Source: Acinetobacter colistiniresistens | GTDB lineage: Bacteria > Pseudomonadota > Gammaproteobacteria > Pseudomonadales > Moraxellaceae | Assembly: GCF_024582815.1 (NCBI RefSeq) | Contig: NZ_CP102099.1 | Location: 2,232,001-2,296,000 of the forward strand | Length of the DNA: 64,000 nucleotides | Direction: 5' to 3' | The notes under the pieces: generated by a model | Seen by the model: the letters and a program-made list of their open reading frames with translations, nothing else | Databases searched by the model: none | Told to the model about the DNA's origin: nothing | Shown: positions 28,540-37,111 of the stretch, one piece after another | How positions within the stretch are numbered: the first letter of the stretch is position 1 | How the letters are laid out: every line of letters starts with the position of its first letter | Program-made: the position numbers and the translations under genes

Positions 28540-29808
28540 ATGTTATCAAACACAATTTATTTATGGGAGCCTGAAATTTTTACAGGTAAAGTTCCCGCAG
28601 AAGATGATTCATATCAAGTTGCTTTTGAGTTGCATCAGCAATATCGTAATATCTCTAGTCATGGCAGAACTTTGCAGGCGTGGTTAGAGTTATTTAGCAA
28701 CAAGATTGGTGATCCACAATATCAATCCTATTTTTCTGAACAGACCCTACAGTGGGTGCAAGAAATTAAGAATAAATTTGCTCAGGGCATATGTGCCAGT
28801 ATCCAGTTGGAAACTTGGGCAAGTGAAGCGCAAAATGATGCGGTATATCGGGTTTTCTATGAGGCGGTTCATGAAACAGGGATTGGCTTCTATGAGCCGA
28901 ATTATAATGTATGGGCTACAGGAGAGTTGCAATCTCCTGAAAATGCGGTTTCCCATATGCTGCAACCTTATTTATTGGAGCCTTTGCATACTCAGCAGAT
29001 CGAAGCTTTGGTTGAACCTGAGCCTGTTAAGGTTGCAGGTGAGTTACCAGCCCCACAGAATATGCCTGAGGCTGAGCAATTGATCAGTCAGTGGTTTGAA
29101 CAACAATTCTATACCCAGCAGTTAAGTCTTAATGTGTTTAATGTTGCTCATGACTTTATTTCAAATTGGGGGAATATTGGTCGTCCTGAATTGGCTTTGG
29201 ATACAGGCTATCGCTGTTTTTTATTGACGCAAAAACAACTGGGTGTTTTTTATCAGTTAAAAATGGTGCTAAGAAAATTAACAGTTAGTCCAATGCTATC
29301 TTTTGCGATGGACTTGACCGACCGCTTTATTCCTCAGCAGTTGCAAGAACAGTTATCAGAGCGTTTGATTTTTAGGCTGCGCTCTATGGATGTACATAAG
29401 AATACAGGGCAGAAGTATCACGCAGAACCGTGTTTTGCCTTAACAGGTCGATGGGATACACAGGCTGATATTCAGAATTTCTTTAAAAATCTGGATGATT
29501 ATATCAATTTTATCTTTTCTAATTTGGGACAAAGCCGATTAGAGGTGTTGCAGGCCTGGGCGTATGGGGATATGCCTGAAGGAATTAAAATTGATCTGGA
29601 TTTTCGTTTTGAATTAATGATGCTGGCGTTGAGCCAAGATGAACTATATTTGCAAGAGCGTTATCAGTATCATAAAACTGTGCTGACACAGAATCATGCA
29701 CGTGCCAGTGATTTAGGTTTACTTGAAGAAAGTCATAACTTTTGTCAGAAGTTAGTCAGGATCGTGACAGAAGCGGGAACAGGGATGCAGCCTTACATCA
29801 AAAATTAA
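28540..29808 (+). CDS. Protein of unknown function (~422 aa)
   Basis: I do not recognise a family. The protein is soluble-looking, acidic and rich in Gln and aromatic residues. It has no signal peptide or membrane helix. A region around residues 160-190 (EPEPVKVAGELPAPQNMPEAEQL) looks like a linker between two globular parts. The frame opens at a TTG (28528), but I prefer the ATG at 28540. It stands alone, and its terminator is shared with convergent rpsT. Confidence 0.7.
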   Translation: MLSNTIYLWEPEIFTGKVPAEDDSYQVAFELHQQYRNISSHGRTLQAWLELFSNKIGDPQYQSYFSEQTLQWVQEIKNKFAQGICASIQLETWASEAQNDAVYRVFYEAVHETGIGFYEPNYNVWATGELQSPENAVSHMLQPYLLEPLHTQQIEALVEPEPVKVAGELPAPQNMPEAEQLISQWFEQQFYTQQLSLNVFNVAHDFISNWGNIGRPELALDTGYRCFLLTQKQLGVFYQLKMVLRKLTVSPMLSFAMDLTDRFIPQQLQEQLSERLIFRLRSMDVHKNTGQKYHAEPCFALTGRWDTQADIQNFFKNLDDYINFIFSNLGQSRLEVLQAWAYGDMPEGIKIDLDFRFELMMLALSQDELYLQERYQYHKTVLTQNHARASDLGLLEESHNFCQKLVRIVTEAGTGMQPYIKN

Positions 29809-29815
29809 ACACAAT

Positions 29816-29843
29816 AAAAAAGCCCGAATATTCGGGCTTTTTT
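29816..29843. terminator. Bidirectional terminator between the 28540 gene and rpsT
   Basis: AAAAAAGCCCGAATATTCGGGCTTTTTT, read as arms AAAAAAGCCCGAA / TTCGGGCTTTTTT, gives T-runs on both strands. Confidence 0.9.
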
Positions 29844-29855
29844 ATATGCATCAAA

Positions 29856-30122
29856 TTAGTTAGCTAATGCTTTAACTTGAGCGTTCAAGCGGCTCTTATG
29901 ACGAGCAGCTTTATTTTTGTGGATAATGCCTTTATCAGCCATACGGTCGATAACTGGAACAGCAGTTTTATAAGCTTCTGTAGCAGTAGCATAATCACCA
30001 GCAGCGATCGCATTTACAGTACGTTTGATATAAGTACGAACCATAGAACGTAAGCTTGCGTTGTGTTTACGTGCTTTAACGTTTTGACGAGCACGTTTTT
30101 TAGCTTGAGCAGAGTTTGCCAC
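29856..30122 (-). CDS. rpsT: 30S ribosomal protein S20
   Basis: The 88-residue, very basic helical protein starts [21 protein letters not shown], the S20 hallmark, and ends [15 protein letters not shown]. It binds 16S rRNA early in 30S assembly. In E. coli its translation is autoregulated; nothing specific to that was identified here. It is monocistronic, with a purine-rich ribosome-binding site (AAGGAG) before the start. Confidence 0.96.
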   Translation of the reverse strand: MANSAQAKKRARQNVKARKHNASLRSMVRTYIKRTVNAIAAGDYATATEAYKTAVPVIDRMADKGIIHKNKAARHKSRLNAQVKALAN

Positions 30123-30335
30123 TCGTGCACTCCTTGAAAATAAGTTGGTCTGGGCGGGCTGAAGTTAAAACCAATAAAACATTAGCAACATTCACCAGCC
30201 CGTAAACAAGTGCCATATTTTGAGGAAACTAAGCCGCGAAGTCAAGTCTTGTGATACTTTTAAGTAGATTTAACAGGTGAAAAACGTGCAAGAAAACGTT
30301 ACATTAGCCTTAGTCATTGATTGGAACAAATAAAA

Positions 30336-31001
30336 ATGAAAATAGGTGATAAAAAGGCAATTGTTATTGGCGCAACAGGCTTGGTTGGTCAAGCCCTTGT
30401 AGATGCGTTGCAGCAAGCAGGTGATTTTAGTTCAATTACAGTGGTGGTTAGAAAAAGTTCAGAAATATTAAAATCTTACAGCAAAGTAACACAGCTGATA
30501 TTAGAAGACTTTCTGCTATTGAATGATGAGGATGTAAGTCCCTATACCCATGCATTCAGTTGTTTGGGAAGTACGATCAAACAAGCAGGATCTAAAGATG
30601 CTTTTTATGCGATTGACTATGAAATCAATGCCCATTTTGCAGATTTAGTTCAGGATAAAAATATTCATTTATTGGTGGTGAGTGCATTGGGAGCGAATGC
30701 TAATTCGCCAGTTTTCTATAATAAAGTCAAAGGCGAATTGGAAAACTACCTAAAAAACCTGTCAATTTATAAGCTATCAATTTTCCAACCCTCACTGTTA
30801 ATTGGTAAGCGTAGTGATATTCGCTTGCTTGAGGACTTGGCGCAGACCGCATTTAAGCTGGTCGAAAAAGCATGGACCAGACCGTTTAAATTTAAACCTG
30901 TTACTGCTGAGCAATTGGCGCATACTATGTTGATTGCAGCACAAACTCAAACTGCAGCATTCAAATACTATGATAATTTAAGCATACAACAAACTAGATA
31001 A
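30336..31001 (+). CDS. NAD(P)-binding Rossmann (atypical SDR) protein
   Basis: The ~221-residue protein has the nucleotide-binding motif VIGATGLVGQALV near its N-terminus, SCLGSTIKQAGSKDAF and VVSALGANANSPVFYNKVKGELE (a YxxxK-like Tyr-Asn-Lys-Val-Lys). This resembles the HTATIP2/oxidoreductase branch of atypical short-chain dehydrogenases. The substrate is unknown. The ATG at 30336 is preferred to the upstream TTG (30321). It is followed after 12 bp by rraA and may form an operon with it. Confidence 0.75.
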   Translation: MKIGDKKAIVIGATGLVGQALVDALQQAGDFSSITVVVRKSSEILKSYSKVTQLILEDFLLLNDEDVSPYTHAFSCLGSTIKQAGSKDAFYAIDYEINAHFADLVQDKNIHLLVVSALGANANSPVFYNKVKGELENYLKNLSIYKLSIFQPSLLIGKRSDIRLLEDLAQTAFKLVEKAWTRPFKFKPVTAEQLAHTMLIAAQTQTAAFKYYDNLSIQQTR

Positions 31002-31013
31002 AGGAGCATTTCA

Positions 31014-31526
31014 GTGACCGCAATCCCTTTCGTAACATGTGATTTGTTAGATGATAATCCTGAAAAAAAGTTACAAGTCGTAACACCATCTCTAGATGGT
31101 AAATTCTTTAAAAGTTATGGTGCCCGTAAGACATTTGGTGGACAAGCCGTGACCGTTAAGTGTTTTGAAGACAATTCACGTGTAAAAGAATTATTGGCAA
31201 CCGATGGTACGGGTAAAGTGTTGGTGGTTGATGGTGGTGCTTCGATGCGTTGTGCGCTCATGGGGGATTTGATTGCTGAGTCAGCGGTTAAGCATCACTG
31301 GAATGGTGTCGTGATTTATGGTTGTGTCCGTGATGTTGATGCGATTGCAGAACTCGATTTAGGCGTACATGCATTGGCTGCCATTCCACAAAAAAGTAAT
31401 CGTAAAGGCATAGGTGAAGTGGACATCACATTGTATTTTGGTGGTGTGACAATCAACTCTGGCGATTATATCTATGCAGATAATAATGGCATTGTGATTG
31501 CAGAAGAAAAATTAGTCGACTGCTAA
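31014..31526 (+). CDS. rraA: RraA family protein (regulator of RNase E activity A)
   Basis: The 170-residue protein starts at a GTG with a strong AAAGGAG site. The motif YGCVRDVDAIAELDLGVHAL and the DGGASMRCALMGDLIAE block are characteristic of RraA. RraA inhibits RNase E in E. coli, while other members of the fold are aldolases (HMG/CHA aldolase). The sequence here, with RCALMGDLIA and CVRD, fits the RraA subgroup. Confidence 0.88.
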   Translation: MTAIPFVTCDLLDDNPEKKLQVVTPSLDGKFFKSYGARKTFGGQAVTVKCFEDNSRVKELLATDGTGKVLVVDGGASMRCALMGDLIAESAVKHHWNGVVIYGCVRDVDAIAELDLGVHALAAIPQKSNRKGIGEVDITLYFGGVTINSGDYIYADNNGIVIAEEKLVDC

Positions 31527-31538
31527 AAGGATAATATT

Positions 31539-32327
31539 ATGTTGAAAATGGTGAGCCATCAATTCAAGGTTTTACAATCTGTATGTGCAACTTTAATTGA
31601 AGGTGGAAGAGGTGTTTCTGGTACACCATTTCCAAATCAGCCTGCAAAAGCACTTAAGTTCTACGAGTTTGAAGGTTCTCCATTTTGCCGCCGTGTTCGT
31701 GAAGTAATGACTTTATTGAATCTGGATGTAGAGATTTATCCCTGCCCAAAAGGGGGTCAGAAATATCGTCAGATTGTCAAAGCAACTGGTGGTAAAAAAC
31801 AGTTTCCATTTCTGATAGATGAAAATACGGGTGATCAGTTATATGAGTCACAGCAAATTATTCATCATCTGTTTAAACATTATGGCAAAACAGGACAAAC
31901 ACCAAAGAAGTTTAGTTATTATCCAAAGCTCCCGTATGTATCTGCTTTAGCTTCTGCTGCCAATGCTGCGCGTGGAGTATGGATTAATCCGCAGATTGTT
32001 GACCGACCAGCGCCAGCACAGTTACTGGAGCTGTGGAGTTTTGAGGCAAGCCCTTATACACGGCTGGTTCGTGAAGTCCTGACTGAGTTCGAACTGCCTT
32101 ATCTTCTGCATAATGTTGCTAAAGAGCGTTGGCAGGATATGGGACCAGCAATTTTGCGTTTGAAGCCTGGAAAATATATTCCACTGCCCAATGGTAAACG
32201 TGAAAAAATTGTTGAAGTAATGGGGCGCGATATTCAGGTCCCATATTTGGTTGATCCGAACACAGGCGTGAAAATGTTTGAGTCGGCTAAAATTGTGGAA
32301 TACCTCAAGCAGCAGTACGGGCAATAA
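31539..32327 (+). CDS. Tandem GST N-terminal (thioredoxin-fold) domain protein
   Basis: The 262-residue protein contains two copies of a glutathione S-transferase N-terminal/glutaredoxin-like unit: EGSPFCRRVREVMTLLNL near residue 47 and EASPYTRLVREVLTEFEL near 168. Each is followed by a cis-Pro segment (QFPFLIDENTG, QVPYLVDPNTG) and an ESxxIxxxL element. The first copy keeps a Cys in the SPFC position; the second has SPYT. There is no GST C-terminal domain. It lies 12 bp after rraA, probably in one transcript. Confidence 0.82.
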   Translation: MLKMVSHQFKVLQSVCATLIEGGRGVSGTPFPNQPAKALKFYEFEGSPFCRRVREVMTLLNLDVEIYPCPKGGQKYRQIVKATGGKKQFPFLIDENTGDQLYESQQIIHHLFKHYGKTGQTPKKFSYYPKLPYVSALASAANAARGVWINPQIVDRPAPAQLLELWSFEASPYTRLVREVLTEFELPYLLHNVAKERWQDMGPAILRLKPGKYIPLPNGKREKIVEVMGRDIQVPYLVDPNTGVKMFESAKIVEYLKQQYGQ

Positions 32328-32444
32328 AATGAAGGCAGAGAAGGCATCTTTTGGAAGATACTTTTTTATGTGAGATGAAGTGATTGCTTCCATCGAAGAT
32401 TTAGCGGTTTAATAGACCCGAAAATAGTTATGTGATCATCCACC

Positions 32445-32798
32445 ATGTTGAGTCAATTCACCAATCTCTTTAAAAGTTCCAAAGAAACACCTGAGCAATT
32501 ATTTTTAAAAGAACATGCTTTGGTGTTTGATGCTGAGCAAGGCGCCATTCTGAATGGTGTAGTGTTGAATGGGTTGAGCGTTCGTCTGGAATATTTTTCT
32601 AATCGAAAATTAGACCGATTTGATGATCTGGAGAAGTTATTTCGGATTACACCGCAAATTAATGAAAAGATTGATTTGGAATTGCATTCGCAACGTTTTG
32701 TTGAGCGATTGGGCAACACTGAGAAAAATCTAAAGGAATTGAAGCAAGCGATTAACGTGTTAAACGATTATTATGTGAAGTTTAAACGGGCGAGATGA
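32445..32798 (+). CDS. Small protein of unknown function (117 aa)
   Basis: No family was recognised. The protein has no membrane segment. It combines a mixed N-terminal half (FDAEQGAILNGVVLNGLSVRLEYF) with a charged, probably helical C-terminal half. It is followed by a terminator shared with the convergent thiolase gene. Confidence 0.6.
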   Translation: MLSQFTNLFKSSKETPEQLFLKEHALVFDAEQGAILNGVVLNGLSVRLEYFSNRKLDRFDDLEKLFRITPQINEKIDLELHSQRFVERLGNTEKNLKELKQAINVLNDYYVKFKRAR

Positions 32799-32834
32799 AT
32801 GCAGCTACTGTGTAAGTCAAAGATGTGCTCTAAA

Positions 32835-32869
32835 TAAAAAAGCTGAATCAAATGATTCAGCCTTTTTAT
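32835..32869. terminator. Bidirectional terminator between the 32445 gene and the thiolase
   Basis: AAAAAGGCTGAATC-type hairpin: arms AAAAAGCTGAATC / GATTCAGCCTTTTT, with one bulged base and T-runs on both strands. Confidence 0.75.
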
Positions 32870-32883
32870 GGGTAGGTGAACAA

Positions 32884-34419
32884 TTATTTTTCAATAATCG
32901 CGGTCACACCTTGACCACCAGCAGCACAGATCGAAACAAGGATACGACCTGAACCTTTTTGGTTTAAGATTTTCGCAGCAGTCGCGATGATACGACCACC
33001 TGTAGCAGCAAATGGGTGACCCGCAGCTAAAGAAGAACCTTTGATGTTTAACTTGCTACGATCAATTGAACCTAAAGGTGCATTTAAGCCTAAACGCTCC
33101 TTACAGAATTTCTCGTCTTCCCAAGCTTTCAATGTAGAAAGCACTTGTGATGCAAATGCTTCGTGGATTTCATAGTAGTCGAAATCTTGAAGTTTAAGAC
33201 CAGCACGCTCAAGCATACGTGGAACTGCATAAGCAGGTGCCATCAATAAGCCTTCTTTCTTGCCAACGAAATCAACTGCTGCAGTTTCCGAGAAAGTCAG
33301 ATAAGCAAGTACTTCATGACCATTGGCTTTCGCCCATTCTTCAGACGCTAAAAGTACACAAGACGCACCATCAGTTAATGGTGTTGAGTTACCCGCAGTC
33401 ATGGTTGCAGCTTCGCCTTTACCAAAGACTGGTTTTAATTTTGCTAATTTTTCAGCTGTAGAGTCTGCACGTAAGTTGTTGTCACGGCTTAAACCCAAGA
33501 ATGGTGTGATTAAGTCATCGAAGAAACCTTCTTCATATGCTTTTGCCATTTTTTGGTGAGAAGAAGCAGCTAGAATATCTTGCTCTTCACGTGGAATACC
33601 CCACTCAAGCGCAGTAATTGCTTGATGGTCACCCATCGATAAACCTGTACGTGGTTCACCATTTTTAGGTGCATCCATAAGATCTTTCACATTGATTTTC
33701 GCTAAAGCTTTTAAACGGTCTTTACCTGTTTTCGCAATGTTAAGTTCAAGTAGGGCTTTACGTAAGCCATCACCGAAAGCAATTGGCGCATCAGAAGTGG
33801 TATCAACACCACCTGCGATACCCACTTCGATTTGACCTAAAGCAATTTTGTTTGCGACAAGGAATGCTGCCTGTAAACCCGTACCACATGCTTGTTGAAT
33901 GTCATATGCAGGGGTTTCTGGCGCAAGTTGAGTATTTAATACACACTCTCGTGTCATGTTGAAATCACGGCTGTGCTTTAATACAGCACCAGCAACCACT
34001 TCGCCTAGGCGTTGGCCTTGTAGGTTGAAGCGCTCAACCAAACCGTTTAACGCAGCTGTAAACATATCGATGTTGGAAGCTGTGAAATAAGCGCCGTTAG
34101 AGCGAGCGAAAGGAATACGGTTGCCGCCGATAATGGCAACTCGGCGCACAGTGTTTTGGCTCATGGTTTTATCCTGTTGAACAGAAGGTTTGGTTGTTTT
34201 AGCTGCAACTGCTTTCGTTGTTGTCGAAGAAGCAGTGCTTTTTGTCGTAGCTGCACTACGCGCGGTAGAGCGAGCACGCGTTGTTTTTGGTGTCGTCGTT
34301 GCGGCTTTTGGAGTTGTGCTTGCAGTTTTACGTGAAGTTGAAGCTGCTTTTGATGTATTTGACACAGTCTCTTGAGCTGAAGTCTCGACTGCTGGATTTT
34401 CTTGAGTTGTTTTGCTCAT
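32884..34419 (-). CDS. Acetyl-CoA C-acyltransferase (thiolase) with a long basic N-terminal tail
   Basis: The 511-residue thiolase has its nucleophile in DIQQACGTGLQAAF (~residue 174), the catalytic His in YEIHEAFASQ and the C-terminal cysteine loop SICAAGGQG. The first ~85 residues are low-complexity (Thr, Ala, Ser, Lys, Arg; e.g. KAATTTPKTTRARS), a region absent from ordinary thiolases. Met86 at 34164 starts the canonical domain and has its own AGGA site 9 bp upstream, so a short form could also be made. It is divergent from FabG4/HtdX-like genes, suggesting a shared acyl-CoA pathway. Confidence 0.87.
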   Translation of the reverse strand: MSKTTQENPAVETSAQETVSNTSKAASTSRKTASTTPKAATTTPKTTRARSTARSAATTKSTASSTTTKAVAAKTTKPSVQQDKTMSQNTVRRVAIIGGNRIPFARSNGAYFTASNIDMFTAALNGLVERFNLQGQRLGEVVAGAVLKHSRDFNMTRECVLNTQLAPETPAYDIQQACGTGLQAAFLVANKIALGQIEVGIAGGVDTTSDAPIAFGDGLRKALLELNIAKTGKDRLKALAKINVKDLMDAPKNGEPRTGLSMGDHQAITALEWGIPREEQDILAASSHQKMAKAYEEGFFDDLITPFLGLSRDNNLRADSTAEKLAKLKPVFGKGEAATMTAGNSTPLTDGASCVLLASEEWAKANGHEVLAYLTFSETAAVDFVGKKEGLLMAPAYAVPRMLERAGLKLQDFDYYEIHEAFASQVLSTLKAWEDEKFCKERLGLNAPLGSIDRSKLNIKGSSLAAGHPFAATGGRIIATAAKILNQKGSGRILVSICAAGGQGVTAIIEK

Positions 34420-34642
34420 AAGGCTTTTCCAAGCATAATTGCGATATTCTTGCTACAAACATACCATATTTCCAATACTGCTGTATTGACTAGAATGACG
34501 CTTGAGACCACATTCAGGTCAAGACATCCAGACATGAACTCAAGTATGATTTGCGATGAGTCAATCAGACATTGATTTCATGCCATATCCCAACATGATT
34601 CATGTGTTTGTAACAAATTCATTTGTATGAGAGATAATAACC

Positions 34643-36034
34643 ATGACTGATCAGTACCAAGCATTTACACAATCACCATTAGGTAAGTTTGTCGTAAAAA
34701 ATCTAGGTTTACCATCGCCAGTTGCGCTAGATCGTTTTGAAAGTGCTCAACCAGTTGTAAATGGTGCAGTATTGCTTGGCGCAGCACCATCAAGCACGAT
34801 TTCTGCTGCGATTGCTCAGGTTTTGAGTAATATTCATGCCGATAGCTATGTCGGTAATAATGTTGAATTACAACAAACAGCTGCGAAAGTAGGCTTAAAC
34901 CTTCGTCCACTGAATTCAGATGATAAAGAGTCTAAATTTAAAGCGGTTGTATTTGATGCTTCTGGTATTCAAGATTCAGAGCAGTTAAAAGCGTTATACG
35001 ATTTCTTCAATCCTATTGCTCGTCAGATTTCAAGTTCAGGACGTGTGATCGTGATTGGTACCACACCAGAAACTGCAAAAACAGTCAAACAGGCGATTGC
35101 ACAACGTGCGCTAGAAGGTTTTATCAAGTCTGTTGGTAAAGAGTTCAAAAAGGGGATTACTGCACAAGTGGTCTATGTCGATCAAGGTGCGGAAGCAAAC
35201 CTTGAATCAACTTTACGTTTCTTGATTTCACCACGTTCAGCTTATGTTTCTGGTCAAGTGATTCGTGTTTCTAAAGCAGATGTGGTTGATTTGGACTGGG
35301 CAAAACCACTTGCAGGTAAAACTGCATTAGTGACTGGCGCGAGCCGTGGTATTGGTGAAGCGATTGCACATGTTTTGGCACGTGATGGTGCACATGTGAT
35401 TTGCTTAGATGTACCACAACAACAAGCAGATCTTGAGCGTGTTGCGGGTTCAATTGGTGGTTCAGTATTGGCAATCGACATTACTGCTGCTGATGCAGGT
35501 GAAAAAATCAAAACTGCTGCTGCAAAACAAGGCGGTTTAGATGTAATCGTGCATAATGCGGGGATTACTCGTGACAAGACTTTGGCAAACATGAAACCAG
35601 AGCTTTGGGATCTTGTAATTAACATTAACTTGTCTGCCATTGAGCGTGTTAACGATTACTTACTTTCTCATGATGGTTTAAATGCAAATGGCCGTATCGT
35701 TTGTGTATCATCAATCAGTGGTATCGCGGGTAACCTTGGTCAAACCAACTATGCTGTGTCTAAGGCGGGTGTGATTGGTTTGGTGAAATTTACTGCACCG
35801 ACATTAAAGAATGGAATTACCATCAATGCAGTTGCGCCAGGTTTCATTGAAACGCAAATGACTGCTGCGATTCCATTCGCGATTCGTGAAGCGGGTCGTC
35901 GTATGAACTCAATGAACCAAGGTGGTTTACCTGTAGATGTCGCTGAAGCGATTGCTTGGTATGCATCAACAGGTTCAACAGGCGTGACGGGTAACGTTGT
36001 TCGTGTCTGCGGTCAAAGCTTGTTAGGTGCTTAA
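34643..36034 (+). CDS. FabG4-type 3-oxoacyl-ACP/CoA reductase
   Basis: This 463-residue high-molecular-weight FabG has a degenerate N-terminal Rossmann-like domain (~1-215) and a C-terminal canonical SDR domain with KTALVTGASRGIGEA (~225), HNAGITRDKTLANM and the catalytic Ser and Tyr-x3-Lys (SSISGIAGN, NYAVSKAG ~370). This architecture matches mycobacterial FabG4 (Rv0242c), which reduces beta-ketoacyl-CoA with NADH. Its neighbours, an HtdX-like dehydratase and a thiolase, match the Rv0241c-Rv0243 locus. Confidence 0.88.
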   Translation: MTDQYQAFTQSPLGKFVVKNLGLPSPVALDRFESAQPVVNGAVLLGAAPSSTISAAIAQVLSNIHADSYVGNNVELQQTAAKVGLNLRPLNSDDKESKFKAVVFDASGIQDSEQLKALYDFFNPIARQISSSGRVIVIGTTPETAKTVKQAIAQRALEGFIKSVGKEFKKGITAQVVYVDQGAEANLESTLRFLISPRSAYVSGQVIRVSKADVVDLDWAKPLAGKTALVTGASRGIGEAIAHVLARDGAHVICLDVPQQQADLERVAGSIGGSVLAIDITAADAGEKIKTAAAKQGGLDVIVHNAGITRDKTLANMKPELWDLVININLSAIERVNDYLLSHDGLNANGRIVCVSSISGIAGNLGQTNYAVSKAGVIGLVKFTAPTLKNGITINAVAPGFIETQMTAAIPFAIREAGRRMNSMNQGGLPVDVAEAIAWYASTGSTGVTGNVVRVCGQSLLGA

Positions 36035-36050
36035 GAACTTCAAGCTATAA

Positions 36051-36154
36051 AATCTCCCCTAACCCCTCTTTAAAAAGAGGGGAATTCCTAAAAATTAAAA
36101 CCTGTATAATTTGTGGAAGCTCCCTCCTTTATGAAAGGAGGGTTGGGGAGGATT
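36051..36154. repeat. Nested palindromic repeat between FabG4-like and MaoC-like genes
   Basis: Two hairpins (CCCCTCTT-TAAA-AAGAGGGG and CCCTCCTTT-ATG-AAAGGAGGG) are themselves arranged as a larger inverted repeat, with arms 36051-36071 and 36134-36154 agreeing at most positions. The GC-rich arms contrast with the AT-rich surroundings. There is no ORF inside. It may be an extragenic palindromic repeat or small MITE, and could attenuate transcription between the two genes. Confidence 0.65.
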
Positions 36155-36176
36155 CCTAAAATATAAAAGGTTTATT

Positions 36177-37031
36177 ATGAATACACGTCATTTTAGTCAA
36201 CTGCCAAAACCTTATTTAGCTTATCCAAAAGTCATTCAAGGTCTGATTTTCAAAAAGCCAAAGGGTGAAAAAGTATTACCACAAGTTGAATATGTGGTGG
36301 ATACACTTAAGATTGATAGCAAACATTTAGAAAGCTATAACGAGATTTGTGGTTTTAAAAATGATGGTTTCGTGCCTGCGATTTATTTAGCTGTTTTGTC
36401 GCAAAGCCTGCAAATGCACATGATGACCAGCGAAGCATTTCCATTCCCGATCTTGGGTTTGGTGCATATTCGTAACCAGATCAAGCAAACTCGCAAAATT
36501 ACTGTAAATGAGCAAATTACGCTGTCTTGTAAATTTGGTGAGTTAAAACCACACGACAAAGGCTTACAGTTTGATTTCATTACCACTGCCAAAGTGGGTA
36601 GTGAAGTGGTGATGGAAAGTTTAACCACTTATTTATCCCGCCAAAAAACTGAGAATAAAGCGACTGAAAAAGCCAAAGAGTCTCAAGAGCCAGCTTATCA
36701 ATCACAGGCAGAATGGAATATTTCTGAAAATACCGGCCGTCGTTATGCCGTGATTTCAGGGGATTTTAACTTGATTCATATCCATGCCGTAACTGCAAAG
36801 GCATTTGGCTTTAAACAGGCGATTGCACACGGGATGTGGAGCAAGGCTAAAGCTTTGGCGAGTATTGAGCTTCCAGCAGCGTATGAAGCAGATGTCTGGT
36901 TCAAATTGCCAATGTATTTACCTTCAACGGTAGAGTTTTTAACTGCGGCTGAGCCAAAACAAACAGACTTCTTGATCCGTAATGTGAAATCTAAAAAGCC
37001 GCATGTTGCAGGTACAGTAAAAGCCCTTTAA
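36177..37031 (+). CDS. MaoC-like hot-dog (R)-3-hydroxyacyl dehydratase, HtdX type
   Basis: This 284-residue double hot-dog protein keeps the hydratase-2 catalytic motif in its C-terminal half (GDFNLIHIHAVTAKAFGFKQAIAHGMW, ~195-220, with Asp and His). The N-terminal half is a degenerate hot-dog. It resembles HtdX/Rv0241c and FAS beta dehydratases. Together with the preceding FabG4-like reductase it would reduce and dehydrate 3-ketoacyl-CoA. A palindromic repeat separates them, but both are probably co-transcribed. Confidence 0.85.
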   Translation: MNTRHFSQLPKPYLAYPKVIQGLIFKKPKGEKVLPQVEYVVDTLKIDSKHLESYNEICGFKNDGFVPAIYLAVLSQSLQMHMMTSEAFPFPILGLVHIRNQIKQTRKITVNEQITLSCKFGELKPHDKGLQFDFITTAKVGSEVVMESLTTYLSRQKTENKATEKAKESQEPAYQSQAEWNISENTGRRYAVISGDFNLIHIHAVTAKAFGFKQAIAHGMWSKAKALASIELPAAYEADVWFKLPMYLPSTVEFLTAAEPKQTDFLIRNVKSKKPHVAGTVKAL

Positions 37032-37111
37032 TACCATCATGTCGTGCAAATGATCCCTGTTGTTCGCAACAGGGAGATTATAAAAACATAAATATCATAA
37101 GGAATTGAGCC

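Noticed and set aside
34190..34375. Val/Ala-rich plus-strand ORF
   Set aside because: It is the antisense reading of the low-complexity thiolase tail.
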